Positions 36,871-45,405 of a stretch of 64,000 nt of DNA are shown one piece after another. Each line of letters starts with the position of its first letter. The first letter of the stretch is position 1. Where the stretch lies: the NCBI GenBank assembly GCA_900199555.1, contig FZQZ01000014.1, forward strand, positions 1 through 64,000. The letters are read 5' to 3'. The notes under the pieces are model-generated. The model had not been told where the DNA came from. It saw only the letters and a program-made list of their open reading frames with translations, and ran no database searches. Both the position numbers and the translations under genes were made by a program. The DNA comes from Prevotellaceae bacterium MN60 (lineage in GTDB: Bacteria > Bacteroidota > Bacteroidia > Bacteroidales > Bacteroidaceae).

Positions 36871-37563
36871 TTATTCAACTGATTTAGGATCGATCTTGAT
36901 ACCAGCGCTCATAGTGCTTGAGATAAAGATACTCTTCATGTAGGTACCCTTGGCAGCAGCCGGCTTCAACTTGATAATCGTCTGCAGGAACTCCTTAGCA
37001 TTTCCGTAGATCTGCTCAGAAGTGAAGGTAATCTTACCGATAGATGCGTGGATAATACCAGCCTTATCTACCTTGAAGTCAATCTTACCCTGCTTTACTT
37101 CCTTAACTGCCTTAGCAACGTCCATTGTAACAGTACCGCTCTTGGGGTTTGGCATCAATCCGCGAGGACCGAGGATACGGCCGAGGGGACCTAACTTACC
37201 CATGCAAGAGGGCATGGTGATAATTACATCAACATCAGTCCAACCCTGCTTAATCTTGTCGATATACTCATCAAGACCAACATAGTCGGCGCCTGCTTCC
37301 TTAGCAGCAGCTTCCTGATCAGGAGTACAGAGAGCGAGGACACGTGTAACCTTACCAGTACCGTTCGGCAGCGATACAACGCCACGAACCATCTGGTTAG
37401 CCTTACGTGGGTCTACACCCAAGCGTACATCGATATCAACAGAAGCCTCAAACTTGGTGGTGGTAATTTCCTTCACCAGCTCTGCAGCTTCCTTCAAAGA
37501 GTATGCTTTCCCTGCTTCAACCTTATCAGCTACCAACTTTTGATTTTTTGTCAGTTTACTCAT
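36871..37563 (-). CDS. rplA: Ribosomal protein L1
   Basis: The product is 230 residues, the standard size, with conserved [12 protein letters not shown] and [12 protein letters not shown] motifs. L1 forms the mobile stalk near the tRNA exit site. It follows rplK by 21 bases. Confidence 0.97.
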   Translation of the reverse strand: MSKLTKNQKLVADKVEAGKAYSLKEAAELVKEITTTKFEASVDIDVRLGVDPRKANQMVRGVVSLPNGTGKVTRVLALCTPDQEAAAKEAGADYVGLDEYIDKIKQGWTDVDVIITMPSCMGKLGPLGRILGPRGLMPNPKSGTVTMDVAKAVKEVKQGKIDFKVDKAGIIHASIGKITFTSEQIYGNAKEFLQTIIKLKPAAAKGTYMKSIFISSTMSAGIKIDPKSVE

Positions 37564-37584
37564 TTTCTTAATTGAAGTTATTTA

Positions 37585-38025
37585 TTATTTACCAGGGAAG
37601 TCCCCTTTAACAGTGATACCCATGCTACGTGCTGTACCAGCGATCAGCTTCATAGCAGACTCGATAGTGAAACAGTTCAGGTCAGCCATCTTATCCTCAG
37701 CGATGGTGCGAACCTGTTCCCAAGTTACGCTAGCCACCTTCTTACGGTTAGGCTGAGCAGAACCACTCTTAACCTTAGCGGCCTCTAACAGCTGTACAGC
37801 TGCGGGAGGAGTCTTGATAATGAAGCTAAAAGACTTGTCTGCATAGTAGGTGATAACAACAGGAAGAATCTTTCCTGCCTTATCCTGGGTTCTGGCGTTG
37901 AACTCTTTGCAGAATCCCATAATGTTAATACCCTTCGAACCCAGTGCAGGTCCTACGGGAGGAGAGGGATTCGCAGCGCCACCTTTAATCTGTAATTTGA
38001 TTAATCCAGCAACTTCTTTAGCCAT
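37585..38025 (-). CDS. rplK: Ribosomal protein L11
   Basis: The product is 146 residues. The N-terminal [20 protein letters not shown] is the family hallmark and the C-terminal RNA-binding domain is complete. L11 forms the base of the GTPase-associated centre. A gap of 94 bases to nusG contains small stems (for example GCATT...AATGC) and a purine-rich GAGGGAGG. These could hold a regulatory site for L1, which is not shown. Confidence 0.97.
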   Translation of the reverse strand: MAKEVAGLIKLQIKGGAANPSPPVGPALGSKGINIMGFCKEFNARTQDKAGKILPVVITYYADKSFSFIIKTPPAAVQLLEAAKVKSGSAQPNRKKVASVTWEQVRTIAEDKMADLNCFTIESAMKLIAGTARSMGITVKGDFPGK

Positions 38026-38119
38026 TTCTGTTTTAAAAATTTTATTGAGTTTTATATAAGCCTAGAGAGTGGAAGCCTCCCTCGACCGTATATAGAATGA
38101 GCATTCCGTAACAAATGCC

Positions 38120-38668
38120 CTATTCTTTCTCTACTTGTGTAAAAGACAATTCCAATGGAGTCTTACGTCCAAAGATCTTCACCATCACCTTCAGCTTATG
38201 CTTCTCAGTATTTACCTCCTCGATAATACCACTGAAACCACTGAAAGGTCCATCGGTAACTTTGACAGTCTCGTCAACACTATATGGAATATTGAGCTCA
38301 GCGCTCTCAATTGTCGTTTCCTCTGCAGTACCAAGGATGCGGTTAATATCAGCCTGTCTTACCTCCTGAGGATTATCCATTCCTCCAAGGAATCCCAAAA
38401 CGTTGGGGATAAAACGAAGCATGTGAGCAACCTCACCTTGAAGTGATGCCTGCACGAGTACATAGCCAGGAAGGAAGAGCTTCTCCTTGATGACACGCTT
38501 ACCATTACGAAGCATGGCATATTTCTCAGTAGGAAGAAGAACCTCACCAACGTGACTACCGAGTACATCGTTATGCTTCTTAGCAGCATCGATATACTCT
38601 TTCACCTTGCCTTCTTTTCCACTAACGGCACGTAATACGTACCATTTCATTCCTGATGCTTCAGCCAT
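38120..38668 (-). CDS. nusG: Transcription factor NusG
   Basis: The product is 182 residues. The NGN domain (MKWYVLRAVSGKEGKVKEYI) and the C-terminal KOW domain (VKVTDGPFSGFSGIIEEV) are both present. It binds RNA polymerase and suppresses pausing and couples to ribosomes. It follows secE by nine bases. Confidence 0.96.
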   Translation of the reverse strand: MAEASGMKWYVLRAVSGKEGKVKEYIDAAKKHNDVLGSHVGEVLLPTEKYAMLRNGKRVIKEKLFLPGYVLVQASLQGEVAHMLRFIPNVLGFLGGMDNPQEVRQADINRILGTAEETTIESAELNIPYSVDETVKVTDGPFSGFSGIIEEVNTEKHKLKVMVKIFGRKTPLELSFTQVEKE

Positions 38669-38677
38669 CTTCTTATA

Positions 38678-38875
38678 TTAATTAGGATAAACGGCACTCA
38701 TGACTGCCTTGAACGCCACGTCCATCAGCCATACCACTACTGCAATAATCAACGAGGCCGACAGAACGACAACAGCACTCTGAGTCAGTTCCTTATAAGT
38801 AGGCCAAGTTACCTTATGGGCTAACTCGTCATAGCAGCCCTTACAATAATTGATGAATGTCTTAAAAATCTTCAT
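38678..38875 (-). CDS. secE: Preprotein translocase subunit SecE
   Basis: Translated from the ATG at 38875, the product is 65 residues: an amphipathic N-terminal helix with the conserved ELAHKVTWPTYKEL, then one membrane helix (about residues 35-55). A longer frame is rejected because it would run into tRNA-Trp. SecE stabilises SecY in the inner membrane. It sits in the conserved tRNA-Trp, secE, nusG order. Confidence 0.94.
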   Translation of the reverse strand: MKIFKTFINYCKGCYDELAHKVTWPTYKELTQSAVVVLSASLIIAVVVWLMDVAFKAVMSAVYPN

Positions 38876-38892
38876 ATTGTCTTCTATCTTAG

Positions 38893-38965
38893 CACGGGAA
38901 GGAGGACTCGAACCCACGACCCTCGGTTTTGGAGACCGATGCTCTACCAACTGAGCTATTCCCGT
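38893..38965 (-). tRNA. tRNA-Trp (anticodon CCA)
   Basis: The acceptor arms ACGGGAA and TTCCCGT pair. The D arm contains AGCTCAGTTGGTAGAGC, the anticodon loop reads CTCCAAA, and the T loop is GGTTCGAGTCC. CCA is not encoded. It lies directly between tuf and secE, a common Bacteroidota arrangement. Confidence 0.96.
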
Positions 38966-38969
38966 ATGA

Positions 38970-38995
38970 AAGCCCCCACCCGTAAGCGGGGGCTT
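38970..38995 (-). terminator. Hairpin after tuf
   Basis: AAGCCCCC (38970-38977) and GGGGGCTT (38988-38995) form a perfect stem that sits between the tuf stop and tRNA-Trp. The T tract is better on the plus strand, so it may act as a bidirectional or processing hairpin. Confidence 0.6.
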
Positions 38996-39047
38996 CTTAT
39001 TTTATGAGGTTCTGTTTGTTGCGACTGAATCGCAACTTATTGAACGA

Positions 39048-40232
39048 TTAGTCCTCGAATACCTCAGTGATCTGACCAGAACCAACGGTGCGGCCACCTT
39101 CACGGATAGCGAAACGCAGACCCTGGTTCAGAGCAACAGCGTAGATCAGCTCAACAGTAATCTCTACGTTATCACCAGGCATTACCATCTCAACACCTGC
39201 AGGGAGAGTGATCTCACCGGTGCAGTCCATGGTGCGGAGGTAGAACTGAGGACGATACTTGTTTCCGAATGGAGTGTGACGACCACCCTCTTCCTTCTTC
39301 AGAACGTAGATAGAAGCCTTGAACTTCTTGAAAGGCTTGATCTGACCTGGATGGCAGAGTACCATACCACGCTTGATCTCGTTCTTATCGATACCACGGA
39401 GAAGCAGACCTACGTTATCACCAGCCTGACCCTCATCAAGGATCTTACGGAACATCTCAACACCAGTTACAACTGACTTCTTATCCTCACCGAGACCGAG
39501 CAACTCAACCTCATCACCTACGTGGATAACACCAGTCTCGATACGACCAGTAGCAACAGTACCACGACCAGTAATTGAGAATACGTCCTCAACAGGCATC
39601 AAGAAAGGTTTGTCAGTAGCACGAGGAGGCTCCTGAATCCAAGTATCACAAGTATTCATCAGCTCCATTACCTTCTCTTCCCACTTAGCAACACCGTTCA
39701 GTGCACCAAGAGCAGAACCACGGATAATAGGAGTATCTTCTTCGAATTCGTACTGAGAGAGAATCTCCTGAACCTCCATCTCAACGAGCTCCAGCATTTC
39801 CTCATCCTCAACCATATCGCACTTGTTCAGGAATACAACCAGACGGGGAACGTTTACCTGACGAGCGAGCAGAACGTGCTCACGAGTCTGAGGCATAGGA
39901 CCGTCAGTAGCAGCAACAACAAGGATAGCACCGTCCATCTGAGCAGCACCAGTTACCATGTTCTTCACATAGTCAGCGTGTCCTGGGCAGTCAACGTGAG
40001 CGTAGTGACGAGTAGCAGTCTCGTACTCTACGTGAGCAGTGTTAATAGTGATACCACGCTCCTTCTCCTCGGGAGCATTGTCGATCTGGTCGAAAGACTT
40101 AACCTCAGAAAGACCAGCCTTAGCCAATACAGTTGTAATAGCAGCGGTCAGAGTTGTCTTACCATGGTCAACGTGACCAATTGTACCAATGTTAACGTGC
40201 GGTTTGGTGCGCACAAAATTCTCTTTAGCCAT
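39048..40232 (-). CDS. tuf: Elongation factor Tu
   Basis: The product is 394 residues. The GTP-binding motifs are GHVDHGKT (about 18-25), DCPGHADY and NKCDMV, and the effector region is [15 protein letters not shown]. It delivers aminoacyl-tRNA to the ribosome. It is preceded by a cluster of four tRNA genes on the same strand and probably transcribed with them from the promoter at 40703-40733. Confidence 0.97.
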   Translation of the reverse strand: MAKENFVRTKPHVNIGTIGHVDHGKTTLTAAITTVLAKAGLSEVKSFDQIDNAPEEKERGITINTAHVEYETATRHYAHVDCPGHADYVKNMVTGAAQMDGAILVVAATDGPMPQTREHVLLARQVNVPRLVVFLNKCDMVEDEEMLELVEMEVQEILSQYEFEEDTPIIRGSALGALNGVAKWEEKVMELMNTCDTWIQEPPRATDKPFLMPVEDVFSITGRGTVATGRIETGVIHVGDEVELLGLGEDKKSVVTGVEMFRKILDEGQAGDNVGLLLRGIDKNEIKRGMVLCHPGQIKPFKKFKASIYVLKKEEGGRHTPFGNKYRPQFYLRTMDCTGEITLPAGVEMVMPGDNVEITVELIYAVALNQGLRFAIREGGRTVGSGQITEVFED

Positions 40233-40293
40233 AGCTTTTCTTTATTTATTGTTTTATTAAAAGTAATCCGATTTAAATCGTCGTTTTCTCAAG

Positions 40294-40365
<72 letters not shown>

Positions 40366-40373
40366 GAGCGTTG

Positions 40374-40446
40374 AGCGGAAAACGGGGCTCAAACCCGCGA
40401 CCCCCAGCTTGGAAGGCTAGTGCTCTATCAACTGAGCTATTTCCGC
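40374..40446 (-). tRNA. tRNA-Gly (anticodon TCC)
   Basis: The acceptor GCGGAA pairs with TTCCGC, the anticodon loop is CTTCCAA, and the T loop is GGTTTGAGCCC. It lies eight bases from tRNA-Thr. Confidence 0.94.
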
Positions 40447-40465
40447 AATACTTCCTTTAAGGAAG

Positions 40466-40548
40466 TGGGTGGTGATGGATTCGAACCACCGAAGTCGAAA
40501 GACAACAGATTTACAGTCTGCCCCATTTGGCCGCTCTGGAAACCACCC
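40466..40548 (-). tRNA. tRNA-Tyr (anticodon GTA)
   Basis: The acceptor GGGTGGT pairs with ATCACCACCC, the anticodon loop is CTGTAAA, and the long variable arm of 83-base type II tRNAs is present. It is separated from tRNA-Gly by a small hairpin of ACTTCC and GGAAGT. Confidence 0.95.
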
Positions 40549-40576
40549 TTTTCTCTCCTTTCTCTTCTCAGTTGAG

Positions 40577-40650
40577 AGCCTCTTGTCGGATTCGAACCAA
40601 CGACCCCGAGATTACAAATCACGTGCTCTGGCCAACTGAGCTAAAGAGGC
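40577..40650 (-). tRNA. tRNA-Thr (anticodon TGT)
   Basis: The acceptor GCCTCTT pairs with AAGAGGC, the anticodon loop is TTTGTAA, and the T loop is GGTTCGAATCC. It is the first tRNA of the cluster after the promoter. Confidence 0.95.
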
Positions 40651-40659
40651 TTGCTCTAA

Positions 40660-40703
40660 GCATCCGCTCTCCGAATGGAGTCTTACTATCGGAAAGCGGA
40701 TGC
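40660..40703 (-). repeat. 15-base inverted repeat at the start of the tRNA-tuf transcript
   Basis: GCATCCGCTCTCCGA (40660-40674) and TCGGAAAGCGGATGC (40689-40703) pair with one mismatch. The right arm abuts the -7 box. The hairpin would form at or near the 5' end of the tRNA-tuf transcript or act as an operator. Confidence 0.75.
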
Positions 40704-40733
40704 AAAGGTAGGCATTATTTTCGAATTACCAAA
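40703..40733 (-). promoter_or_regulatory. Strong Bacteroidota promoter of the tRNA-tuf operon
   Basis: On the minus strand TTTG (40733-40730) and TACCTTTG (40710-40703) are 19 bases apart, a perfect consensus pair. It drives the tRNA-Thr, Tyr, Gly and Thr genes and, by position, tuf. Confidence 0.85.
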
Positions 40734-40750
40734 ACTTTTCGAGGTTTTTT

Positions 40751-41050
40751 TTATCTATTACGCAATTTTTCCTTGAATTTCTGCAGTTGAACCTTCATTG
40801 AGTCCACGCAAAGGTCTGTACTTTCCTCAAAAGTGTCACTTGTCTTCTCCACAAAAAGTGTCGTTCCAGGAACAGCTACACTCATACTTACTTCCTTATT
40901 TTGGGCAGTAGCAGGTTTTACCAGCTTACACTGTATCTCCACTTTTTGGATATCTTCAAATGCTTTTTCCAGTTTGGCGACTTTCTTTTCGATAAACGCC
41001 TGCAATTTCTCGGTAGCGTCAAAATGAATTGACTGAATCTTAATTTCCAT
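40751..41050 (-). CDS. hpf: Ribosome hibernation-promoting factor (short HPF/RaiA)
   Basis: The product is 99 residues, with the N-terminal KIQSIHFDATEKLQAFIEKKVAKLEK typical of the HPF/RaiA family. It is the short type, without the C-terminal dimerisation domain. It binds the 30S subunit in stationary phase. Its leader carries a full Shine-Dalgarno AGGAGGTAA, which is rare in this phylum. It lies 36 bases after xerC. Confidence 0.93.
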   Translation of the reverse strand: MEIKIQSIHFDATEKLQAFIEKKVAKLEKAFEDIQKVEIQCKLVKPATAQNKEVSMSVAVPGTTLFVEKTSDTFEESTDLCVDSMKVQLQKFKEKLRNR

Positions 41051-41052
41051 AG

Positions 41053-41061
41053 TTACCTCCT
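41053..41061 (-). promoter_or_regulatory. Full Shine-Dalgarno before hpf
   Basis: On the minus strand AGGAGGTAA precedes the ATG at 41050 with five bases between GGAGG and ATG. Other genes in this window lack such a sequence, so this start is distinctive. Confidence 0.8.
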
Positions 41062-41086
41062 GTTTTTAAAGGGTAAATAATTTAGG

Positions 41087-41971
41087 TTAGGCCCTAGGAT
41101 GGGCATTCTCATATACTCGTTTTAGTTGTTCAAACGTTGTATGCGTATAAATCTGGGTAGTAGCCACGCTCTCATGCCCCAATAACATGCGTACACTTTC
41201 CAACCCGGCGCCATTATTCAGCATCGCCGTAGCAAAGGAGTGACGAAGAACGTGAGGCGATCGTTTCTTCAGGGTTGTTGTTAGCGACAGATGGCGCTTA
41301 ACGATAACACCCACCTGCGAGCGAGTCATTCTCTGACCTTTATCATTCAGAAATAAAGCCGGCTCTTCATGCGACAATCGAGTATTACGCTGCTGCATAT
41401 ATTCTTGCAATGCACTTTCTAACTCCGAGCCAAAAGGAACAATTCGCTGCTTATTACGTTTACCCGTTACCTTTAGTTGATGAGTTGCGAAGTCAACATC
41501 CGCACTATTCAAACCTATCAACTCAGCCAAACGGATACCGGTTTCATAAAATAATAATATAATGGTACGCGCGCGAAGACCAGCAAAACCTTCTTCCCAC
41601 ATCTGCTCAGTATCAAGCAGACGATTCATTTCTTCTTCACGCACAAATTGAGGAAGAGGTTTTTGTTTTTTAGGCCCTTTTACCAAATGGGCAGGATCGT
41701 TTTGCACCATCTTTCTGGACAGCGCGAAACGAAAAAAGGAACGCACGGCACTCAACGAGCTATTAACTGTTGATGCCATGTCGCCTTTATCCATCATACT
41801 CTCCATCCAGTCACGGATGATGTCCGAGTCTACCGACTCCCAAGAGAGCTGACTATCTCGATTTTTGAAGTACGATTCAAAGTCTCTCAGACTCTGTTCG
41901 TATCTGCGCACCGTTAATTCCGAACGGTTTCGCTCGTAACGCAAGTAGTTCAAGAAATCTCGTATAATCAT
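41087..41971 (-). CDS. xerC: Tyrosine recombinase of XerC/XerD type
   Basis: The product is 294 residues from the ATG at 41971. The N-terminal core-binding domain starts MIIRDFLNYLRYERN. The catalytic Arg is in YETGIRLAELIG, the Lys in VTGKRNKQR, the His-Arg pair in HVLRHSFATAML, the second His in LLGHESVATT, and the nucleophilic Tyr in IYTH. Xer enzymes resolve chromosome dimers at dif. It lies between rpsU and hpf, the usual Bacteroidota neighbourhood. A TTG start at 41995 would add eight residues and is less likely. C or D cannot be distinguished with certainty. Confidence 0.9.
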   Translation of the reverse strand: MIIRDFLNYLRYERNRSELTVRRYEQSLRDFESYFKNRDSQLSWESVDSDIIRDWMESMMDKGDMASTVNSSLSAVRSFFRFALSRKMVQNDPAHLVKGPKKQKPLPQFVREEEMNRLLDTEQMWEEGFAGLRARTIILLFYETGIRLAELIGLNSADVDFATHQLKVTGKRNKQRIVPFGSELESALQEYMQQRNTRLSHEEPALFLNDKGQRMTRSQVGVIVKRHLSLTTTLKKRSPHVLRHSFATAMLNNGAGLESVRMLLGHESVATTQIYTHTTFEQLKRVYENAHPRA

Positions 41972-42043
41972 ATTCGTTGCACTCTTATTCGGCAACGAAT
42001 TTACGAAGAATTCTTTAAACCACCAAATTTTCAGCGTAGTTTT

Positions 42044-42235
42044 TTACTCTTCGGTAGCGCGCAGCTTCTGTACGTAAACAGCGTGCTCCATCTTCAGGCG
42101 CTTCAGTACAGATGGTTTGTCGAACTGCTGACGTGCGCGGAGTTCCTTAACGACACCTGTCTTCTCAAACTTTCTCTTAAACTTCTTGAGGGCCTTCTCG
42201 ATGTTCTCGCCTTCCTTTACTGGTACAATAATCAT
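42044..42235 (-). CDS. rpsU: Ribosomal protein S21
   Basis: The product is 63 residues, typical for S21. It begins MIIVPVKEGENIEKALKKFKRKFEKTG, and the tail is basic. In Flavobacterium bS21 helps sequester the 3' end of 16S rRNA, which explains weak Shine-Dalgarno use in this phylum; the same role here is by analogy. It has a 5' leader of about 65 bases with a small hairpin. Confidence 0.96.
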   Translation of the reverse strand: MIIVPVKEGENIEKALKKFKRKFEKTGVVKELRARQQFDKPSVLKRLKMEHAVYVQKLRATEE

Positions 42236-42276
42236 GTTGTTTCTTGATTTTAAAATTTTAAATTAGACATATCTTT

Positions 42277-42291
42277 TCGGCACTACGCCGA
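42277..42291 (-). promoter_or_regulatory. Hairpin in the rpsU leader
   Basis: TCGGC and GCCGA form a 5-base stem with a 5-base loop in the leader of rpsU. It lies between the -7 box (42310-42303) and the start. Its effect on expression is unknown. Confidence 0.4.
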
Positions 42292-42302
42292 CAAAGCGGG
42301 TG

Positions 42303-42310
42303 CAAAATTA
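42303..42310 (-). promoter_or_regulatory. -7 box of rpsU
   Basis: TAATTTTG on the minus strand lies about 68 bases before the rpsU ATG. No TTTG at 19 bases upstream is seen. Confidence 0.6.
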
Positions 42311-42373
42311 CTACAATTTCACCAAACAGCCAAGTTTTTTCCCATTTTTTTCATCTTTAGGGGTGTAATTTCG

Positions 42374-44140
42374 TCAAATTGAGGCCGTTGCGCGCCTTAA
42401 CCATGCCTTTTCTTCGCTTGTTAAGTGCGAACTTAACGAACGGAAAACACATTCATGATAACTGTTCAACCACTCCATTTCTTCCTTCGTTAGCCATTCC
42501 TTGATGATGGGTTTTGTATCTATCGGACAGAGTGTCAATGTTTCAAAACGCAGGAAGCGTCCACATTCTGTTTCCTCTGCAGGAACAATAAGCAATGTAT
42601 TCTCGATACGAACGCCGAAACGTCCTTCCAGATAGATGCCTGGTTCGTCGGTCACCGTCATACCTGCACGCAGTGGTGCTGGTTTCCAATCCATACGAAT
42701 CTGATGAGGACCTTCGTGCACATTGAGATAACTCCCCACTCCATGGCCCGTTCCATGCATAAAGTTCAGTCCATGCTGCCACAAGGGTTGACGAGCGATA
42801 GCATCCAGTTGCGTACCCGTAGCTCCATTAGGAAAGTGTAGCAGTTGCAGGTCGATATGTCCTTTCAGTACTAAGGTATATACTTTCTTCTGTTCTTCGG
42901 TCAATGCCCCTAAAGCAATGGTACGGGTAATATCGGTAGTACCATCTTGATACTGGGCACCACTATCTAACAATAGAAAACCTTTCTGACTTAATGGAAT
43001 ATCCGTTTCTGGTGTAGCCTCATAATGAACGATAGCACCGTGAGCCTCATAACCAGCGATAGTATCGAAAGACAATCCACGATACAGGGGTTGTTCCGAA
43101 CGTAGAGTCTCCAACTTATCGGCCACAGAGATCTCCGTCTGATTAGGATTCTCCTCTAGCCATTTCATGAACTTCACCATCGCTACACCATCGCGCACCA
43201 TTGCCCTACGGAATCCATTCTGCTCAGCCTCCGTCTTCACCGCTTTCATCATAGGCACCGGCGAAGAGGCTCTTACCACTTCACGCTTTACCATCTTCAT
43301 CAAAGCATAGTTCACCTCATTCGGATCAAGCAGTATATTGTATTCAAAATAGTCGCGCAGTCCCTGAACAACATGTTCGTAGGCCTCTACCCTAACACCT
43401 TGACGCTGCAGGTATTGCTCCACATCAGCAGGTACCTTCTCCTTATTTATATATAAGGTAGCAGCAGAGGAGTCTATCAGCAGATAGGATACGAACACGG
43501 GATTGCAATGCACATCGGCCCCACGCAGATTCAGTGTCCATGCAATATCATCGAGGGCAGCCATCAACATACCATCCGCATGCTGAGTGCGCAGAGCTTT
43601 GCGGATACGTTGCAACTTCGCCGAGGCCTCTTCGCCCGCAAGTTCTACAGGATGTATCTCAATAGCATTCGTTGGGATTGCCGGACGGTCTTTCCATATA
43701 CGCGCCAGCACATCAAAGTTAGTTTGCAGCGTGATACCGCCCTGATTACGCAAATCTGCAATCAGCGCCTCCACCTCGTTGACAGATGCCACCATTCCAT
43801 CGATGCCTACAGACTTATCCGCAGCCTCAGCCAGTTCCTTTCCCAACCACTCTGCAATAGTTGGCGTACCCTCTACTTTCAGTTTCATCAACTGAAACTC
43901 TGTACCTTCCAGCTGTTCAGCAGCAGCGATAAAGTAGCGTGAGTCGGTCCACAGTGCAGCGCTCGTTAGCGTCACCACTGCCGTACCTGCCGATCCATTA
44001 AAGCCACTTATCCATTCTCTGCCTTTCCAATGGTCTGCAGTATATTCGCTCTGGTGTGGGTCAGACGTGGGGAAGATGTATGCCGACAAATGTTCGCGAC
44101 GTAGTTCCTGGCGCAATAGTGCCAATCTTTCAGCTATCAT
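42374..44140 (-). CDS. pepP: M24B aminopeptidase P (Xaa-Pro aminopeptidase)
   Basis: The product is 588 residues from the ATG at 44140. Two creatinase N-terminal-type domains are followed by the pita-bread M24 domain: LDSGAQYQDGTTDITRT (metal Asp residues), HGTGHGVGSYLNVHEGP (metal His) and the DEPGIYLEGRFGVRIENT block. It removes N-terminal residues preceding proline. The start is fixed by the promoter TAACTTTG at 44166-44159; a TTG further upstream lies within it. It is a single gene on the minus strand. Confidence 0.92.
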   Translation of the reverse strand: MIAERLALLRQELRREHLSAYIFPTSDPHQSEYTADHWKGREWISGFNGSAGTAVVTLTSAALWTDSRYFIAAAEQLEGTEFQLMKLKVEGTPTIAEWLGKELAEAADKSVGIDGMVASVNEVEALIADLRNQGGITLQTNFDVLARIWKDRPAIPTNAIEIHPVELAGEEASAKLQRIRKALRTQHADGMLMAALDDIAWTLNLRGADVHCNPVFVSYLLIDSSAATLYINKEKVPADVEQYLQRQGVRVEAYEHVVQGLRDYFEYNILLDPNEVNYALMKMVKREVVRASSPVPMMKAVKTEAEQNGFRRAMVRDGVAMVKFMKWLEENPNQTEISVADKLETLRSEQPLYRGLSFDTIAGYEAHGAIVHYEATPETDIPLSQKGFLLLDSGAQYQDGTTDITRTIALGALTEEQKKVYTLVLKGHIDLQLLHFPNGATGTQLDAIARQPLWQHGLNFMHGTGHGVGSYLNVHEGPHQIRMDWKPAPLRAGMTVTDEPGIYLEGRFGVRIENTLLIVPAEETECGRFLRFETLTLCPIDTKPIIKEWLTKEEMEWLNSYHECVFRSLSSHLTSEEKAWLRRATASI

Positions 44141-44158
44141 ATCTCGTATTTTTGTTTG

Positions 44159-44166
44159 CAAAGTTA
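44159..44166 (-). promoter_or_regulatory. -7 box of pepP
   Basis: TAACTTTG on the minus strand lies 18 bases before the ATG at 44140. This decides the start of the gene. Confidence 0.65.
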
Positions 44167-44233
44167 ATCAATATTTTCCAAATACCAAGAAACTTTCATG
44201 TATATATATAATAGGTACGAAGGGGAGACATAT

Positions 44234-44267
44234 AAAAAAGAATAGGGCGGAAATAACCACCCTACTC
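44234..44267 (-). terminator. Orphan terminator, minus strand
   Basis: On the minus strand GAGTAGGGTGG and CCGCCCTATTC pair fully with G-U wobbles. The strand then runs TCTTTTTTATATG. No minus-strand gene lies in the 1.1 kb upstream of it, so it either ends a non-coding transcript from the repeat region or is what remains of a lost gene. Confidence 0.6.
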
Positions 44268-44338
44268 TTCGTATTATTTATCATCAGTTTTTTGAGATCG
44301 CATCCATAGAAATAATTTACAATAAAAATAGTCTTCAC

Positions 44339-44381
44339 ATTCACGCGTATCGTGCTATCCCATAGTGCAATACGCGTGAAT
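44339..44381. repeat. Palindrome with 12-base arms
   Basis: ATTCACGCGTAT (44339-44350) and ATACGCGTGAAT (44370-44381) are perfect arms, with an inner CTAT/ATAG pair. The word CACGCGT recurs at 45300-45305. Confidence 0.8.
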
Positions 44382-44405
44382 AGTGTTTTTCAATGAATAT
44401 GGTGT

Positions 44406-44707
44406 ATAGTTTGACGGCACTTTACGGATAGTTTGACGGCATAATTCAAGGAGTATTTACGCATAATTCTCTTTGAATTTACGCATAATACTCTTCGTCA
44501 ACTAGCTACACTCAACTCCGAGTTAGCTACACTCAGCGCCAAATCAGTTACTCTCGCACCTCAAGATAGCTGTATTCAGCGCTGAGTCAGCTGTATTCGG
44601 AGCTGAGTGTAGCCCCCTCCTAACCTCCCCCACTGGGGGAGGGATATTCACTAGTAACCTACATCCGAAAAGAATTATGCCGTCATACTATCCGTCTAAG
44701 AAAAAAA
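44406..44707. repeat. Element B, left modules
   Basis: These are the partner modules of element A in inverted order: TAGTTTGACGGCAC, TTTACGCATAATTC, AGCTACACTCAACTC and CAGCTGTATTCGG. It has an extra hairpin CCTCCCCC/GGGGGAGG (44624-44642) that A lacks. Many short matches run collinear with 27401-27090 read backwards. Confidence 0.8.
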
Positions 44708-45031
44708 GTTTATTCGCAAAAACATCTAACCTTCTAACCTAACACCCTTCAAATACCTATCTGCATTGAGTTTCAGGCGGGTTAGATGTTTCCAAACATC
44801 TAACCCTCTTCTAACCTTTTTGCGATAAGTACTAACCCAAACTAAAAAATACATTCAAAAGTTTTAACAAGACATTGAAATCTTAGCAACTTTCCGGGGT
44901 CACTTCAGCGATTAGATGATGGGTTAGATGAAGGTTAGATGTTCAGCAACTACTAACCCGACTCAAATGCCCTGTGTATCGATGTTTCAGCCCTGTTGGG
45001 TTAGAAGGTTATATGTTTTTTGGAAATAAAC
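44708..45031. repeat. Terminal-inverted-repeat module of element B
   Basis: The module is bounded by GTTTATT (44708-44714) and AATAAAC (45025-45031). The inner terminal repeats are 25 bases at 44720-44744 and 44994-45018. It is a longer relative of the module at 26846-27089, with about 80 extra bases in the middle. It carries the same GGGTTAGATGTTT/AAACATCTAACCC palindrome. No ORF is present. Confidence 0.85.
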
Positions 45032-45050
45032 TTTTCGTAGAGTCAGAACG

Positions 45051-45152
45051 GAGCCACTTTAGCACTGGAATAGTGCCTGTTTTGAACGTCAATATAGTTT
45101 GTTTTGCCTTGCAATAGTGCCACTTTTCCAATGCTAAAGTGGCACTATTCAC
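45051..45152. repeat. Word cluster AGTGCCACTTT
   Basis: AATAGTGCCACTTT (45113-45126) and AAAGTGGCACTATT (45136-45149) are a perfect 14-base inverted repeat. CCACTTTAGCAC and GGAATAGTGCC at 45054-45077 are further copies of the word. It is non-coding. Confidence 0.8.
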
Positions 45153-45300
45153 GAAGATTCCGAAAACTTTTTTTAGATCCCGAAAGTATACGAAAATATC
45201 GAAAAAAACGAAAACTAATACCGTTCTAATATTTTCGTTCTTTTCGTCTTTTTTGATTTTTTCGGAATTAAAAGAAAAAAATAACGAAAAACACTATTCA
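45153..45300. repeat. Word cluster CGAAAA/TTTTCG
   Basis: Several copies of CGAAAA (to about 45213) face several copies of TTTTCG (about 45235-45275). A CG-flanked A/T word is thus repeated in both orientations, in the same manner as the other clusters. It is A/T rich and non-coding. Confidence 0.6.
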
Positions 45301-45397
45301 CGCGTAACGTTCAATAGCACATAGAGTTGTGTGTGAAGGTGAAGACTTTTTTTAATAATAAACGCTACAACATTGACATAAAAAGAAAAACTTTTTA

Positions 45398-45405
45398 TAC
45401 CTTTG
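45398..45405 (+). promoter_or_regulatory. -7 box of the GH2 gene
   Basis: TACCTTTG lies 23 bases before the ATG at 45429. A TTGAC at 45373-45377 lies about 22 bases upstream of it, an acceptable -33 element. Confidence 0.65.

Noticed and set aside
38026..38119. Possible L1-binding leader before rplK
   Set aside because: Small stems are visible but I cannot match them to a known L1 site, so it is only mentioned under rplK.
40451..40466. Hairpin ACTTCC/GGAAGT between tRNA-Gly and tRNA-Tyr as a terminator
   Set aside because: It is short and has no T run; it is more likely a tRNA processing spacer.
44406..45031. Element B as an insertion sequence remnant
   Set aside because: No transposase fragment is present in any frame, and no flanking target duplication is seen. 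It is treated as a non-coding repeat.
45139..45324. 61-codon open frame in the CGAAAA word cluster
   Set aside because: It is low-complexity Lys/Phe/Ser and follows the repeat words; there is no promoter or ribosome site and no family match.
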